Positions 31,510 through 41,866 of a stretch of 64,000 nt of DNA are shown here, piece after piece. Origin of the DNA: CAVWUA01 sp963758025 (GTDB lineage Bacteria; Planctomycetota; Planctomycetia; Isosphaerales; Isosphaeraceae); assembly GCA_963758025.1 (NCBI GenBank), contig CAVWUA010000007.1, forward strand, positions 1 to 64,000, written 5' to 3'. The notes under the pieces were generated by a model. The model worked only from the letters and a program-made list of their open reading frames with translations, ran no database searches and was not told where the DNA came from. The first letter of the stretch is position 1; every line of letters begins with the position of its first letter. Both the position numbers and the translations under genes were made by a program.

Positions 31510-33089
31510 TCAACGGCCGAGGTACGTCGCCTCCGTGTGGGGGCGGCGCGGCGAGCGCAAGGGGACCGGGATCTCACCATTGAAGCGGTTGTAAACGGCC
31601 GTGATGTCCGCCATTCGTGCGCGAGCATTGCTGCGCTCAACCTGCTTCCAGGTAAACCGCCAGCCCCAGTTGCCTTCGCCCTGCCCAGGGACATTCATCC
31701 GGGCGGAACTGTCCATGCCGAGAAGGTCCTGCATCGGGAAGATCACCGTATCGGCCACCGAGGCGGAAGCCGCACGGATCAGGTCCCAGTGGACTTCCTT
31801 GCCGTCGGTGCCGACGAAACGGCGAACGAAGGCTCGCTCGGCCGCGATCTCCTCGGGAGTCTGCGTTGATTCGGTCGCGTCGGTCGTGAACCAGCCGACG
31901 GTCGTGTCGTTGTCATGCGTGCCGGTATAGGCAATGCAATGATGCGGATACTTGTAAGGGAGGTAGTCCTCGGCCAGCGGATCATTGCCGAAGGCGAATT
32001 GAAGAATTTTCATGCCGGGCAGTTCGAATCGGTCGCGCAGGGCCTGGACCTCGAACGTGATGTTCCCCAGGTCTTCAGCGATGAGCGGCAGGCCCCCCAG
32101 TGCTTCCTTGATCTTCTCCAGAAATGCGGCACCCGGGCCAAGTGCCCATCGGCCGGTGGCTGCGGTGGGCGCGTCAGCGGGGACTTCCCAGTTGGCCTCG
32201 AAGCCACGGAAGTGGTCCAACCGGACCAGATCCACGCGGTCAAGCGATGCCTTGAGCCGGCCAACCCACCATGCGAAGTTCTCCTGAGCATGAGCCTCCC
32301 AGTGATAAAGCGGATTACCCCAGAGTTGGCCATCCTCACTGAAGAAGTCCGGGGGCACACCGGCGACGACCGTCGGCCGACCGTGCTCATCGAGCAGGAA
32401 CAGATCCGGGCGCGACCAGACGTCTCGCTGTCCTGTGAGACGAAGATCGGGAGGTCGCCGATCAGGTACACATCGTGTTTCTGGCAGATGGACCTCAGGT
32501 GCTCCCATTGCCGGGCAAAGATGTACTGGACGAACTGGTAGTAACGAATGGATTCTGATAGCTCTTTTCGCCAGTGATTCATGGCGTCCGGCTCGCGCGC
32601 GGCGATGTCCGGTTCCCAATCGTTCCACCCTTTGTTGTCATGGGCCTCCTTGAGGGCCATGTAGAGGGCGTAATCATCGAGCCAGTGCTGATTCGCTTTC
32701 AAGAACGGCTGAAAGCCTTCGTCGCCGACACCGAAGTTCTTGAAGGCACGACGGAGAAGTGCTTCCTTGGCGCCACTCACGGCATCGAAATCTACTCGAT
32801 CGTCGGCCAAGGTGGGATAATCTTCCCAGTCCTTCGGCGTAAGCCAGCCATCCGCAGCCAGCCGTTCAGGGCTGATCAGCAGGCGGTTGCCCGCCTCGGA
32901 TGAAGGGGATTGATACGGCGAGTTGCCGTAACCGGTCGGTCCCAGGGGCAGCATCTGCCACCAACGCTGCCCGGTCTCGGCCAGAAACTCGATGAACGCC
33001 TCGGCTCCTGGCCCCATATCGCCAATGCCAAAGCGACTCGGCAACGAGGTGGGATGGAGCAAGATTCCACTAGCTCTGGGTAGGCGCAT
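31510..33089 (-). CDS. malQ: 4-alpha-glucanotransferase, amylomaltase (one frameshift)
   Basis: GH77 enzyme that transfers alpha-1,4-glucan chains. The start at 33089 gives MRLPRASGILLHPTSLPSRFG, the standard amylomaltase opening, then QMLPLGPTGYGNSPYQS and LIGDLPIFVSQDS. The frame changes near 32.44 kb and continues GVPPDFFSEDGQLWGNPLY, VRLDHFRGFEANWEVPA with the nucleophile Asp, LPLIAEDLGNIT with the acid Glu, and YTGTHDNDTTVGW. About 525 residues, normal length. It is the last gene of a probable minus-strand unit with the membrane protein 93 bases upstream. Confidence 0.95.
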
Positions 33090-33181
33090 CACCGCGTTTC
33101 CCCTTCAAAAAGATGGTCATACGCTGGAAGACGAACGAAGTCGAAAGTCGAAAGATCCCTCTCGCATTCTGCGTGCCGAGA

Positions 33182-34423
33182 TCAGCGGGACGAAGACGCC
33201 GGAGTCGGATGAGCGTTCAACCAATCGTGATCGCCCCGGCGTTGGATGGCGTCCCGACCCAGGAACTCCTCAACATGGCGGCGTCCGTTCCAGCGGTCGG
33301 CGCGTCTCCAACGCCGCATGCGTACGAGCCTGGGCCGACCTCCCCATTCCGCGATCGCCTCGGCCAGACCATTCAAGGCACGACCTTGCGGATAGACTGG
33401 CACGCCCCGTGCCTCACGGCTCCAGCCGGTCAGGTCCAGTCGAAGCCAGGGGCCTTCGGCCGATCGGACCAGATGTCGCCGCACCTCCGGCGGAAAGTGT
33501 CGCAACTCATCCTCATGGAGGAAAACGTCCACACCCTCCGCGTGACTGGCATAGAGCCCAAATGACGGCCAGGTATCCCAGAAGCCCCAGGGTTCCGTCA
33601 GCGGCATGACCACCGCCACGAGGAACACGGCTCGGGTGGGCCATGTCAGCGCCGTGTCCTTCTCCGGAGCGAACGCTTCCTCTTTGGGTCCGAACAAGAT
33701 CAGAACTTCGAGCAAGAGCGACGTATTCCAGATCAGCACGATTGTACTGTGATCGAGACCCCAGGGGCCGAGAATCCCGATCAAGATCCCGTGTAAGGCC
33801 ACCGCTCCCACCATCGCGAATCGTCGCGTCGGCCGGAACAGCAAGCCAATACCGACGGTCAGTTCGACGGCGGGCATTGCCAGAATGGCAGCCACGCGCC
33901 AGGAAGCAGGCCAGGAACCGGGGTCCAGTTCAAACGGTCCTAGTAATGTCGACAGGAACCGTAATCCCAGCTCGTGAGTAAACGAGGCATCCAGCTTCGA
34001 CAGGCCCGAATGGACGTACAGGGCGACCACGAACAACCGGCTGAGACACACCGCCTCACGTTCCGCGACCGTTGCCAGGGCGAGCGACATCAGGAGGTAC
34101 TGATACACCCAAGGCTGGAAGCGGTGCTGATCCTGAAGGACCAGAAGGATCACCACCGCCAGGCTCAAGGCATCACACAGCGGCAGGAGCCACACCCGCG
34201 AGCTTCGCAGGAGTCGTCGATCCGTTCCCAGAAGTGTTGCGGTTCCGATCGTGGTCAGGAGCAACGTGAAGACCACCCAGGAAACCGCTCGCGGAAACTC
34301 AGGCAGACCAAGGAAGAACGGCACGCGAGGAAAGGGTGTCGCGTTCACCCACAAGGGCCAGGACAATCCCAGCATCAGCAGGGTCGAGAGGCCCAGAACC
34401 GCGCGAAGCCGGGCGCGGATCAT
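33182..34423 (-). CDS. Multi-pass membrane protein (DoxX/HTTM-like), unknown function
   Basis: 413 residues with about seven to eight hydrophobic segments in the first 290, for example VSWVVFTLLLTTIGTATLLG and LCDALSLAVVILLVLQD. LFVVALYVHSGLSKLD and AMPAVELTVGIGLLFRPTRR resemble DoxX/MauE and vitamin-K-carboxylase-like membrane domains. The C-terminal 120 residues are soluble and basic. Its ATG overlaps the stop of the upstream small gene (ATGA), so the two are coupled. No enzyme motif could be recognised. Confidence 0.75.
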   Translation of the reverse strand: MIRARLRAVLGLSTLLMLGLSWPLWVNATPFPRVPFFLGLPEFPRAVSWVVFTLLLTTIGTATLLGTDRRLLRSSRVWLLPLCDALSLAVVILLVLQDQHRFQPWVYQYLLMSLALATVAEREAVCLSRLFVVALYVHSGLSKLDASFTHELGLRFLSTLLGPFELDPGSWPASWRVAAILAMPAVELTVGIGLLFRPTRRFAMVGAVALHGILIGILGPWGLDHSTIVLIWNTSLLLEVLILFGPKEEAFAPEKDTALTWPTRAVFLVAVVMPLTEPWGFWDTWPSFGLYASHAEGVDVFLHEDELRHFPPEVRRHLVRSAEGPWLRLDLTGWSREARGVPVYPQGRALNGLAEAIAEWGGRPRLVRMRRWRRADRWNGRRHVEEFLGRDAIQRRGDHDWLNAHPTPASSSR

Positions 34424-34650
34424 CCTGGCGTGACGAGTGAATAGGTCCCGCCTCCTTCGCGCTTCAGCTTTCCCTCAGCCACAAGTTCCTCCCAGACCTC
34501 CGGCGGGAATCCGCTCGGCGGACTGATTCCTGCGATGGCGGAACGTTTGCCACCACCCCGGCTCAGGCCTGATTCATCGTCGAGTCTTGCGAGCTTCAAT
34601 CGTTTCTTGAATGCCTTGTGGGCCCGTTTCCGTTCCTCTTCAGTCGCCAC
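34420..34650 (-). CDS. Small hypothetical protein (76 aa)
   Basis: The GTG start at 34650 is chosen because AAGGAG stands seven bases upstream; the longer frame to 34689 lacks this. The protein is basic and helical at first (ATEEERKRAHKAFKKRLKLARL), then SGLSRGGGKRSAIAGI and FPPEVWEELVAEGKLKREG, which looks like a small winged-helix-type end. I know similar short proteins from planctomycetes but no function. Translationally coupled to the membrane protein gene. Confidence 0.75.
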   Translation of the reverse strand: MATEEERKRAHKAFKKRLKLARLDDESGLSRGGGKRSAIAGISPPSGFPPEVWEELVAEGKLKREGGGTYSLVTPG

Positions 34651-34750
34651 GGTCGTGCTCCTTCGCACGGGATTGCTTCGGACCGGCAAATCACTCCGAT
34701 GAGCCTAGTCGAGCCTGGGTTTGGACGCAAGCGGATACACCTCGGAACGC

Positions 34751-35539
34751 TTATCCGAGAAACGCCTGGATCTTGTCACGAAACGCCGCGCCATCCTCAA
34801 CGTGTGGAAGGTGACCTACCCCCGGCAGGACCGCCAGTCGAGCTTCCGGGAGCAACTCCGCCAGTTCCTCCGCGACTGCGGGAGGATTGACCAGGTCCTG
34901 CTCTCCCACGAGTACCAGGGCCGGGACGCTGATCCCATTGAGTCGATCCTTCGCATCGTGGAAGGCCGCGGCGCGAGCCTGGCGGACGAAAGCATCGGCA
35001 CTTTGTGGCCACTCATTACGCTCCGCGAACCGGATCAGGCCCTCGATCTGTGCCGTGTTGCGATAGAAACGCGGCGCGACGAGCCAGGGAAGGTTCACTC
35101 TCGTGAAGGCGCCCGGTTCCGCTCGCTCGCGGAGAAAGATCCACGACTCGATCACCGCTCGTCGCCAGTCGCTCGCCCCCGCATGGGTTGAGGCCAGAAT
35201 CAGCGAGCGGACTCGATCCGGGTGCCGCAAGGCCAGTTCCTGCGCGATCAGTCCACCAAGCGATTGCCCGACAACGTGCGCGGGGGGAAGATCCAGACCG
35301 GCGAGGACTCCCGCGATGTCATCGGCCATCTCGGCTGTCGTGTAATCCAATTCGGCGCGGAAACTTCGACCGGAGTCCCTTGGATCGATGCCGATTGCCC
35401 GATACCGCTTGCTGAATTGTCGGATCGGGACGCTGAACGCCCGGTGATCACCGCCCAGCCCGCTGAGGAAGACCAGCGGCTCCCCCTCGCCTTGAGATTC
35501 GACAAACATTTTCCTGCCATCAACGTCGATCGTGGGCAT
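34751..35539 (-). CDS. Alpha/beta hydrolase
   Basis: 262 residues from ATG 35539 (AGGA upstream); an in-frame extension to 35578 reads as leader. Alpha/beta-hydrolase fold: LVFLSGLGGDHRAF with the oxyanion region, IGIDPRDSGRS, nucleophile elbow VVGQSLGG with Ser93, acid Asp in LVLVGEQDLVNPP and catalytic His in VLPGVGHLPHVE. It is of the 3-oxoadipate enol-lactonase/esterase-like type. Intact. Substrate unknown. Confidence 0.9.
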   Translation of the reverse strand: MPTIDVDGRKMFVESQGEGEPLVFLSGLGGDHRAFSVPIRQFSKRYRAIGIDPRDSGRSFRAELDYTTAEMADDIAGVLAGLDLPPAHVVGQSLGGLIAQELALRHPDRVRSLILASTHAGASDWRRAVIESWIFLRERAEPGAFTRVNLPWLVAPRFYRNTAQIEGLIRFAERNEWPQSADAFVRQARAAAFHDAKDRLNGISVPALVLVGEQDLVNPPAVAEELAELLPEARLAVLPGVGHLPHVEDGAAFRDKIQAFLG

Positions 35540-35714
35540 CCATTCATTCCTGTCTCTGACGAACTCACAGGACGCCAACGTTGAGTGGCGGCGTCGGTCT
35601 TGCTAGGCTAACGCAAACGGAGGGGGACTGGAAAGGTAGGCACGACAGGGCGGCTCGATCGAGCAAGCGGACCGAACGTAACCCGCGCCGGATGAGAGGC
35701 CTCTCCATACTATC

Positions 35715-36943
35715 GTGAGCGCCGACATGACGACCTCGCACACCGACATTTCTCCGGTGGACTCTTCTGAGTTGAGACGTCTCTGTGCGTTGGCGTTGCT
35801 GTTGCTCCTGATGGCTGTGGGAGGCGTCTTTATTTACAGAGCGGCGAGCCTCAACGGTCTGCCGACGATCCCCGAGCCGGTGGACGTGGCGTCCGTTGAG
35901 TCGTTGCGGGTCCCCGATGACGAGAACGCCTTCACGTTCTATGCGCAGGCTGTCAAGCGGTTGGTCCCCGAGGAGGCGGGCGATCCATCGGATATCACAT
36001 GGGCCGTCCGGGAAGGCTGGCACAGCGTGAATCCATCGCAGAGGCGCTGGCTCGAAGCAAACCGCCAGGCGTTGTCGTTCTGGCGTCAAGGGACCGAACA
36101 TCACCAGGCGCAGGATCGCCAACCATCGGAAACCAGCCTCTCCCCTAAACTTCGCAAGTTCGCCCAGCTGGCTTTGATGGAGGCGGCTCGGCTGGAAAAC
36201 CGAGGTGATCATGGAGGGGCCTGGGAGTGGTATCACGCCTTGCTTCGGTCCAGTCGGCACGTCGGGCAGAACTCCGGCTGGGAAGGCCGACGGATCGGGG
36301 CCGAGCTGTATGCAGCCGCCAGTAGCCGGGCCACGTCCTGGGCGAGGCACGGGAAGGTCACCTCGACGATGCTGCATGACGCCCTCTACGACCTGCAACA
36401 GCTCGAATCGATGACCCCGAAGCCCTCGGAGACGTTCGGTTTCGAGTATGTACGGTTACTGCGGATCCTGAACGATGGTTCGAACGAGCTGAACACTGTG
36501 GATCAGGATGATCCGTCGAGGCTTCGCGGCCGCGTCGATCATTTTCTAGGCAACGAGCCGGAGCGAAGTCGCCGCGTCCTCCGCTTGATATTCGCTAACT
36601 GGCTGGCCGAATGTGACCTGCCTCCCTCCCAGCGACCCGATCCGAAGCTGGTCGAGCCTGCGTTGTTCGAGGACCCGGACGCGCCGGCGTCGGCCCAGCG
36701 TCTTTCCCCCGAAACATTGATGAACTGGTACCGATCATCGGAGCTCTCGAATGTTGATCTGCCGGATTTCGCTCTCTGCGACCTCGCTGCACGAAGAAAC
36801 GTGCGCAGCATAACCGATTGGTCCTCCACCTAGCCTCGCAATGGTACTTTCGAGATCACCAGAAACAGCCATTCTCGGCGGAGGATCTTCTGGGCGTCTA
36901 TCTCGATCGCCTGCCGGAAGTTCAGATCTCGGAGCGTCCCTGA
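35715..36943 (+). CDS. Hypothetical membrane-anchored protein (one frameshift near the end)
   Basis: About 408 residues. Start GTG 35715, or ATG 35727 in the same frame. One TM helix near residue 30 (LCALALLLLLMAVGGVFIY), then a helical domain (RVPDDENAFTFYAQAVKRLV, QRRWLEANRQALSFWR, RKFAQLALMEAARLENRGD). The uninterrupted frame stops at 36833, but a neighbouring frame continues sensibly from about 36807 (LVLHLASQWYFRDHQKQPFS, AEDLLGVYLDRLPEVQI) to a TGA at 36941, so I place the end there with one indel. No enzymatic motif. It resembles planctomycete proteins of unknown function. Confidence 0.75.
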
Positions 36944-37019
36944 TGACGGGATTCACGGAAATCGCACAGGAGCGCTTGACCCTCTCAGTCTTCTGAGTGA
37001 TAATACGAGCGTACTTCAC

Positions 37020-37092
37020 GCCCCCATCGTCTAGTGGCCTAGGATACTAGGTTCTCAGCCTAGGGACCGGGGTTCGAGTCCCCGTGGGGGTA
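37020..37092 (+). tRNA. tRNA-Glu (anticodon CTC)
   Basis: Acceptor GCCCCCA pairs with TGGGGGT (G-U at the end), the D arm is TCTAGTGGCCTAGGA, the anticodon stem CTAGG/CCTAG encloses TTCTCAG (anticodon CTC), the T arm is CGGGGTTCGAGTCCCCG, and the discriminator is A. Confidence 0.93.
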
Positions 37093-37104
37093 TTCCGAAA
37101 GTAG

Positions 37105-37140
37105 AAACAGGGGGCAGGACGAAAATCCTGCCCCCTGTTT
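37105..37140 (+). terminator. Terminator hairpin after tRNA-Glu
   Basis: AAACAGGGGGCAGGA (37105-37119) pairs exactly with its inverse at 37126-37140; the loop is CGAAAA and the 3' side ends GTTT. It lies 12 bases after the tRNA. Confidence 0.85.
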
Positions 37141-37161
37141 CTATGCGCCGCATCGGGCTTC

Positions 37162-37337
37162 GATCTGTCAGTCGCTACCAGCAGTGCAGGGGTAGCACGA
37201 AGGACGGAACCCCTCGGATGGAGACGGAATCTCCTAAAATTCCCTCAAGGGCAGCACCGCCCCCAAGATTTCTTTTATACCTATATCTGATTCCATTCGT
37301 TAGGCGGCTCGAGCCCGGTTCTGTCGGGCACTGACAA
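37162..37337 (+). pseudogene. Remnant of a related integrase 3' end and its downstream spacer
   Basis: This DNA, just outside the left attachment repeat, aligns with 49293-49474 at the other end of the island: the last codons of the integrase, its stop region and the spacer before the tRNA. Matching stretches include CGGATGG.GAC.GAAT, AATTCCCTC, CCGCCCCC and GGTTCTGTCGG.CACTGAC. It is diverged, with several gaps, so it is not a recent duplicate. I take it as what is left of an earlier element that used the same tRNA. Confidence 0.6.
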
Positions 37338-37398
37338 GCGGAGGGGGAGGGATTCGAACCCCCGGAGACCTTGCGGCCTCAGCGGTTTTCAAGACCGC
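37338..37398. repeat. attL: 61-bp copy of the 3' part of tRNA-Ser
   Basis: Identical over all 61 bases to 49475-49535, the 3' part of tRNA-Ser from the discriminator to the anticodon stem. Beyond 37398 the match stops, and the tRNA 5' half is absent here. It is the left end of the integrated island. Confidence 0.93.
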
Positions 37399-37483
37399 TT
37401 GCCACTTGACGTAAACGCCAATTGTGGAAGGGCTTTGCGTATTGCCCCCTCCCCTCTGGCAGCAGGGGAAGCGCGCGGCCGAC

Positions 37484-37594
37484 ATGCCCCCCGACCTGGC
37501 AGCCGTGGTGGACGCCTGGCCGACGCTGCCCGAGGCCCTCCGCGCCGGGATCGTGGCGATGGTCAAGGCCGCCTCGGGGACGCCGAAGGGATGA
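37484..37594 (+). pseudogene. Short open frame resembling the C-terminal tail of a planctomycete integrase
   Basis: 36 codons, MPPDLAAVVDAWPTLPEALR then AGIVAMVKAASG. From memory, tails of this form (WPxLPExxRAGIxAMV) end many planctomycete phage-type integrases. No integrase body precedes it, so it looks like a leftover. The rest of 37399-37858 shows nothing I can name. Confidence 0.4.
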
Positions 37595-37858
37595 TCCGGC
37601 CCCCGAGGGGGTGGGGGAGGTGTGGCGCAGGCACGGACGCCCCACGATACGAACCGGGTGCCGCGCGGAATCGTGCAAAATTCACGACCCTTTTTTTCGG
37701 GTGCTCATCCGTTGATGCCATGCCCCCGCCGGCTGGGGGCGGGTGGACGATCCGGGACGCGTGCTTGCATTGACCGGGAACCCCGAGTAGCCTGGCCGAT
37801 GGTCCGCCCCCACCCCGGCCTGATCTCGGGCGGCCCTCGATGATGAGGAACGCCCGCG

Positions 37859-40800
37859 ATGCCCGAGACGCCCGATCAAGCCGCCGCGACCTCCGCCCCC
37901 CTCGATGACTTCCTGACCCGCTGGGAAGCCTCGGGCGCGGCGGAGCGGGCGAACTATGCCCTGTTCCTCTCCGAGCTGTGCGACATCCTCGGGGTGCCCC
38001 GGCCCGAGCCGACCCGGCCGGATGACGCGGAGAATGCCTATGTCTTCGAACGCGCCGTGACGTTCCAGAACGGCGACGGCACGACCAGCCCCGGCCGGAT
38101 CGACCTGTACAAGCGCGGGTGCTTCGTCCTGGAAGCCAAGCAGGGGAGCGACCGGCCCGAGGCGACGGCAACGGCGGGTTGACCCTCCCGAAGCGGACGC
38201 GGCGGGGGACGGCCGTCCGGGGGACGGCCGGGTGGGATGAGGCGATGCTGGCCGCCCGAGGCCAGGCGGAGCAATACGCCCGCGCCCTGCCCGCCCACGA
38301 GCCGATGCCGCCGTTCTCGTGGTGGTGGATGTCGGCCACTCCATCGAGCTGTTCGCCGACTTCACCCGGCCGGGGCGGACCTACGTCCCGTTCCCCGATG
38401 CCCTGTCGCACCGGATCAAGCTCCGCGACCTGGCCGACGACGGACATCCGGGAGCGGTCTGCGGCTGGTCTGGACCGACCCCCTGGCCCTCGACCCGAGC
38501 CGCCGGAGCGCCCGGGTGACGCGGGAGGTGGCGGCCCGGCTGGCGAAGCTGGCGCAATCCTTCGAGCGCTCCGGGCCACGCCCCCGAGGCGGTCGCGCAG
38601 TTCCTCATGCGCTGCCTGTTCACGTTCTTCGCGGAGGACGCGGGGTTGCTCCCGAAGCATAGCTTCACGGACCTGCTGCAAAGCCTCCGAGGGGCAAGTC
38701 TCGCTGTTCCCCGAGATGGTCCGGTCCCTCTGGGAGACGATGAAGACGGGCGGGTTCTCGCCGGTCCTCCGCGCAGGTGCTCCGGTTCAACGGCGGGTTG
38801 TTCGAGAGCGCGGAGGCCCTGCCCCTGACCGATGAGCAACTGGACTTGCTCATCGACGCCGGGTTGAAGGAATGGCGGGACGTGGAACCGGCGATCTTCG
38901 GGACGCTCCTGGAACGGGCCTTGAACCCCATCGAGCGGCACAAGCTCGGCGCCCACTACACGCCCCGCGCCTACGTGGAACGGCTGGTGATGCCGACGAT
39001 CATCGAGCCGCTGCGCGAGCAATGGACCGCCGTCCAGGCCGCCGCCGTGACGCTGGCGCACCGAGGGGAAGCTGTCCGAGGCCCGCGACGAGGTTCGGGC
39101 CTTCCTCCGCGAGCTGTGCGACACGACCGTCTGGACCCCGCGTGCGGGACGGGGAATTTCCTCTACGTCACGCTGGAGCACATGAAGCGGCTGGAAGGGG
39201 AAGTGTGGGACGCCTTGAAGGGGTTCGGGGAGACGCAAGCGGCGTTCGAGGGGTTCGGCCTGACGGTCGATCCGCACCAGTTTCGCGGCATCGAGATCAA
39301 CCCCCGCGCCGCCGCGATCGCCGACCTCGTGCTGTGGATCGGCTATCTCCAGTGGCACTTCCGCACGTTCGGCAACCGGATGCCCGCCGAGCCGATCATC
39401 CACGCCTACCACAACATCGAGTGCCGGGATGCCGTTCTGGAGTATGACGGCAAGGAACCGCTCCGCGATGAGAACGGGGAGCCGGTGACGCGATGGGACG
39501 GCCGGACGATGAAGCGGCACCCGGTGACGGGGGAGGACGTGCCGGATGAGACGGCGCGGGTGCCGGTGTATCGCTACATCAACCCGAGGAAGGCGGAATG
39601 GCCGGAGGCGGATTACATCGTCGGCAATCCGCCCTACATCGGCGACAAGAGAATGCGATCTGCCTTCGGGGACGGCTACGTCGAAGCCTTCCGCGCGGAC
39701 CTATCCCGACGTTCCCGAGTCCGTCGATTACGTGATGTACTGGTGGGATCATAGCGCGCACGGCTTGTCCGAGAGGGGAAGGCTAAGCGGTTCGGATTCA
39801 TCACCACGAATAGCATTACTCAGACGTTTAACCGAAGGATTCTGCAAGCGCACCTGCAAGCCAAGAACCCCGTTTCCATCCGGTTTGCCATTCCCGATCA
39901 TCCCTGGGTGGACTCGGCAGGACGGGGCGGACGTCCGGATCTCCATGACGGTCGCGGACGCGGGAGAGAATCGGGCAACTGGCTCGGTCATCTTCGAGAG
40001 AGCCCGAGTGACGGAGAATGGCGAGTCAGATGTTGATCTCTGTCAAGCGAAGCGGGCATGATCCATCCCGATCTTCACCATCGGGGCTGAATGTCTGCGG
40101 CATGCAACCGCTTGAGAGTCGAATGCAAGGATTAGCTTGTCCGGGTGTGAAGTCTGCATGGGAGCTGGTTTATCGTTACTCCGAGAGAAGCCGAGATTAC
40201 TTGGGTTAGGCGACGATTCCAGGACTGGAAAACATATCGGAATACCGTAATGGCACGCGACTGACTCAAGACAACCCGAGGCGTACTAGTCATTGATTTC
40301 TATGGACTGACCGAAGAAGAAGTGCTGATCAGATATCCCTCACTGCTATCAATGGATTGCTCGAGCGAGTGAAACCGGAACGGGACGCAAGCCAGGAAGC
40401 GTGAGAGTCTATGCCGAGAACTGGTGGATATTTGGTAAGCCAGATCCAGTATTCGAGATTACGCTCTGAAAGGCTTAGCCAGGTATCATTGCCACTCGCG
40501 AGACTGCAAAGCATCAGAATTTTTCGTTTCTTGGACTGGATCGTTATGCCTGATAACAAGCTTGACAATATTCAATTGCGATGATGACGCTTATCATCCT
40601 GGGAGTGCTTATCAGTAGGATTGCATGTTGGTTTGGGCACTAGCGGCTGGTGGTAGACTGGGAGTGGGAAATGACCCAGCGATATACAAACACTCGATGC
40701 TTTGATGCCTTTCCCATTTCCCGATCTGCTCCGAACGAACAAGAGCGACATCCGTAAGCATCGCTGAACCCCTCGACTCCCACCGCAAGCGCCAGCAAGC

Positions 40801-41371
40801 CCAGCATCCGACCCTGACCCTGACCGGCATGTATAACGTCCTGGCGAAGCTCCGCACCGGGGAGCCGCTGACGGACAAGGAAAAGACCATCCACGAGCAA
40901 GGGCTTGTCTCGGTCCTGAAACAGCTTCATGACGACCTGGACGCGGCGGTTTTCGACGCCTACGGCTGGCCGCGCGACCTGTCCGACGACGACATCCTCC
41001 GCCGGCTGGTGGACCTGAACCGGGAGCGCGCGGCGGAGGAAGCGCGGGGACTCATCCGGTGGCTCCGTCCCGAATTCCAGCACCCCGAGGGGACGACCGC
41101 CGCCACGCAAGGCACCTTGATTGATGAGGAACCCGAGCCGACCCCAACCCCCGTCAAGCCCGCGAAGAAACACCCCTGGCCGAAGTCCCTCCCCGAGCAA
41201 GCCCAAGCCGTCCGCGCCGCCCTGTCCGCCGCCCCCGGCGGCCTGACCCCCGAGGCCCTGGCCCGCCAGTTCCAGCGCGCCCGCACCGACAAGGTGGCCG
41301 AACTCCTGGAAACCCTCGCCTCCCTCGGTCAAGCCCGCCCCCTCCCCAACGGCCGCTTCGTCCGGTCCTGA
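37859..41371 (+). pseudogene. Type IIG (MmeI-like) fused restriction endonuclease/DNA methyltransferase (many frameshifts)
   Basis: One long gene of about 1,170 codons read across many frames. N-terminus: a PD-(D/E)xK-like nuclease motif, GRIDLYKRGCFVLEAKQG (Asp then ExK). A helical part includes MRCLFTFFAEDAGLLP. The methyltransferase follows with LGAHYTPRAYVERLV, motif I DPACGTGNFLYVTLEHMKR near 39.13-39.19 kb and motif IV ADYIVGNPPYIGDKRM near 39.62 kb. WWIFGKPDPVFE near 40.43 kb and VWALAAGGRLGVGNDP near 40.64 kb mark the target-recognition part. The intact last exon-like piece runs from 40829 (YNVLAKLRTGEPLTDKEKTIHEQGLVS in two overlapping motifs) to 41371. The enzyme would both cut and adenine-methylate DNA. 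The stretch 40.02-40.80 kb is lower in GC and densest in stops. All domains are present, so loss of function is not certain. Confidence 0.85.
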
Positions 41372-41523
41372 CCCCCGCCGCCCCCGTTCTCCCGAGCGGC
41401 GGGACCTGGAACCGACCCGCCCGTCCGGTTCGCGGGGAGCCTCGCATGGAAGTCTAGCCGCTCACGTGCTTGATCTTGTATAGTGGAGCGTGGGGACTCC
41501 AATCGGCCTGACGAGAGCCATCC

Positions 41524-41866
41524 ATGACCACCACCGATGACTCGGGGGGTTTGGGGGGAGCATCCGGACGCGGCATCCGGGATGTCCGCCTCGTGGAGCG
41601 TTCCTTGCGGGAGCGATGGCCGATCCCAAGGCCCTGCGTGGCCCGCTGATTGAGCGGCTGGCCGGCATCGTCCAGGACCCCGAGGCCAGCCCGAGGGAAG
41701 CCATATCGGCCGCCCGAGCCATCTGCAGGCCAGCAGGCTCAACGTGGAGATCATCGGGGCGACCATCCGGGCGGACGAACACGAGAACCTGTCCGCCCGC
41801 GTGGCCGAACTGGAAGAACGGCTGGCCGAACCGTCTTCGCCTTCGGAGTGGGGGCGATCACGATGA
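41524..41866 (+). CDS. Small island protein, unknown function (two frameshifts)
   Basis: About 114 residues starting MTTTDDSGGLGGASGRG at 41524. Conserved-looking core in the next frame: KALRGPLIERLAGIVQDPEA then SPREAISAARAI, then NVEIIGATIRADEHENL and a coiled-coil-like end ARVAELEERLAE. It must be read through two frame changes (near 41.61 and 41.73 kb). Its stop overlaps the next start by four bases (ATGA). The first of a chain of tiny coupled genes. Function unknown. Confidence 0.65.

Noticed and set aside
37338..37398. A second tRNA-Ser gene at the left end
   Set aside because: Only the 3' part is present; the 5' acceptor and D arm are missing, so it is an attachment-site copy.
37859..41371. 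BREX PglX methyltransferase
   Set aside because: It has an N-terminal PD-(D/E)xK motif and no other BREX gene nearby; the type IIG reading fits better.
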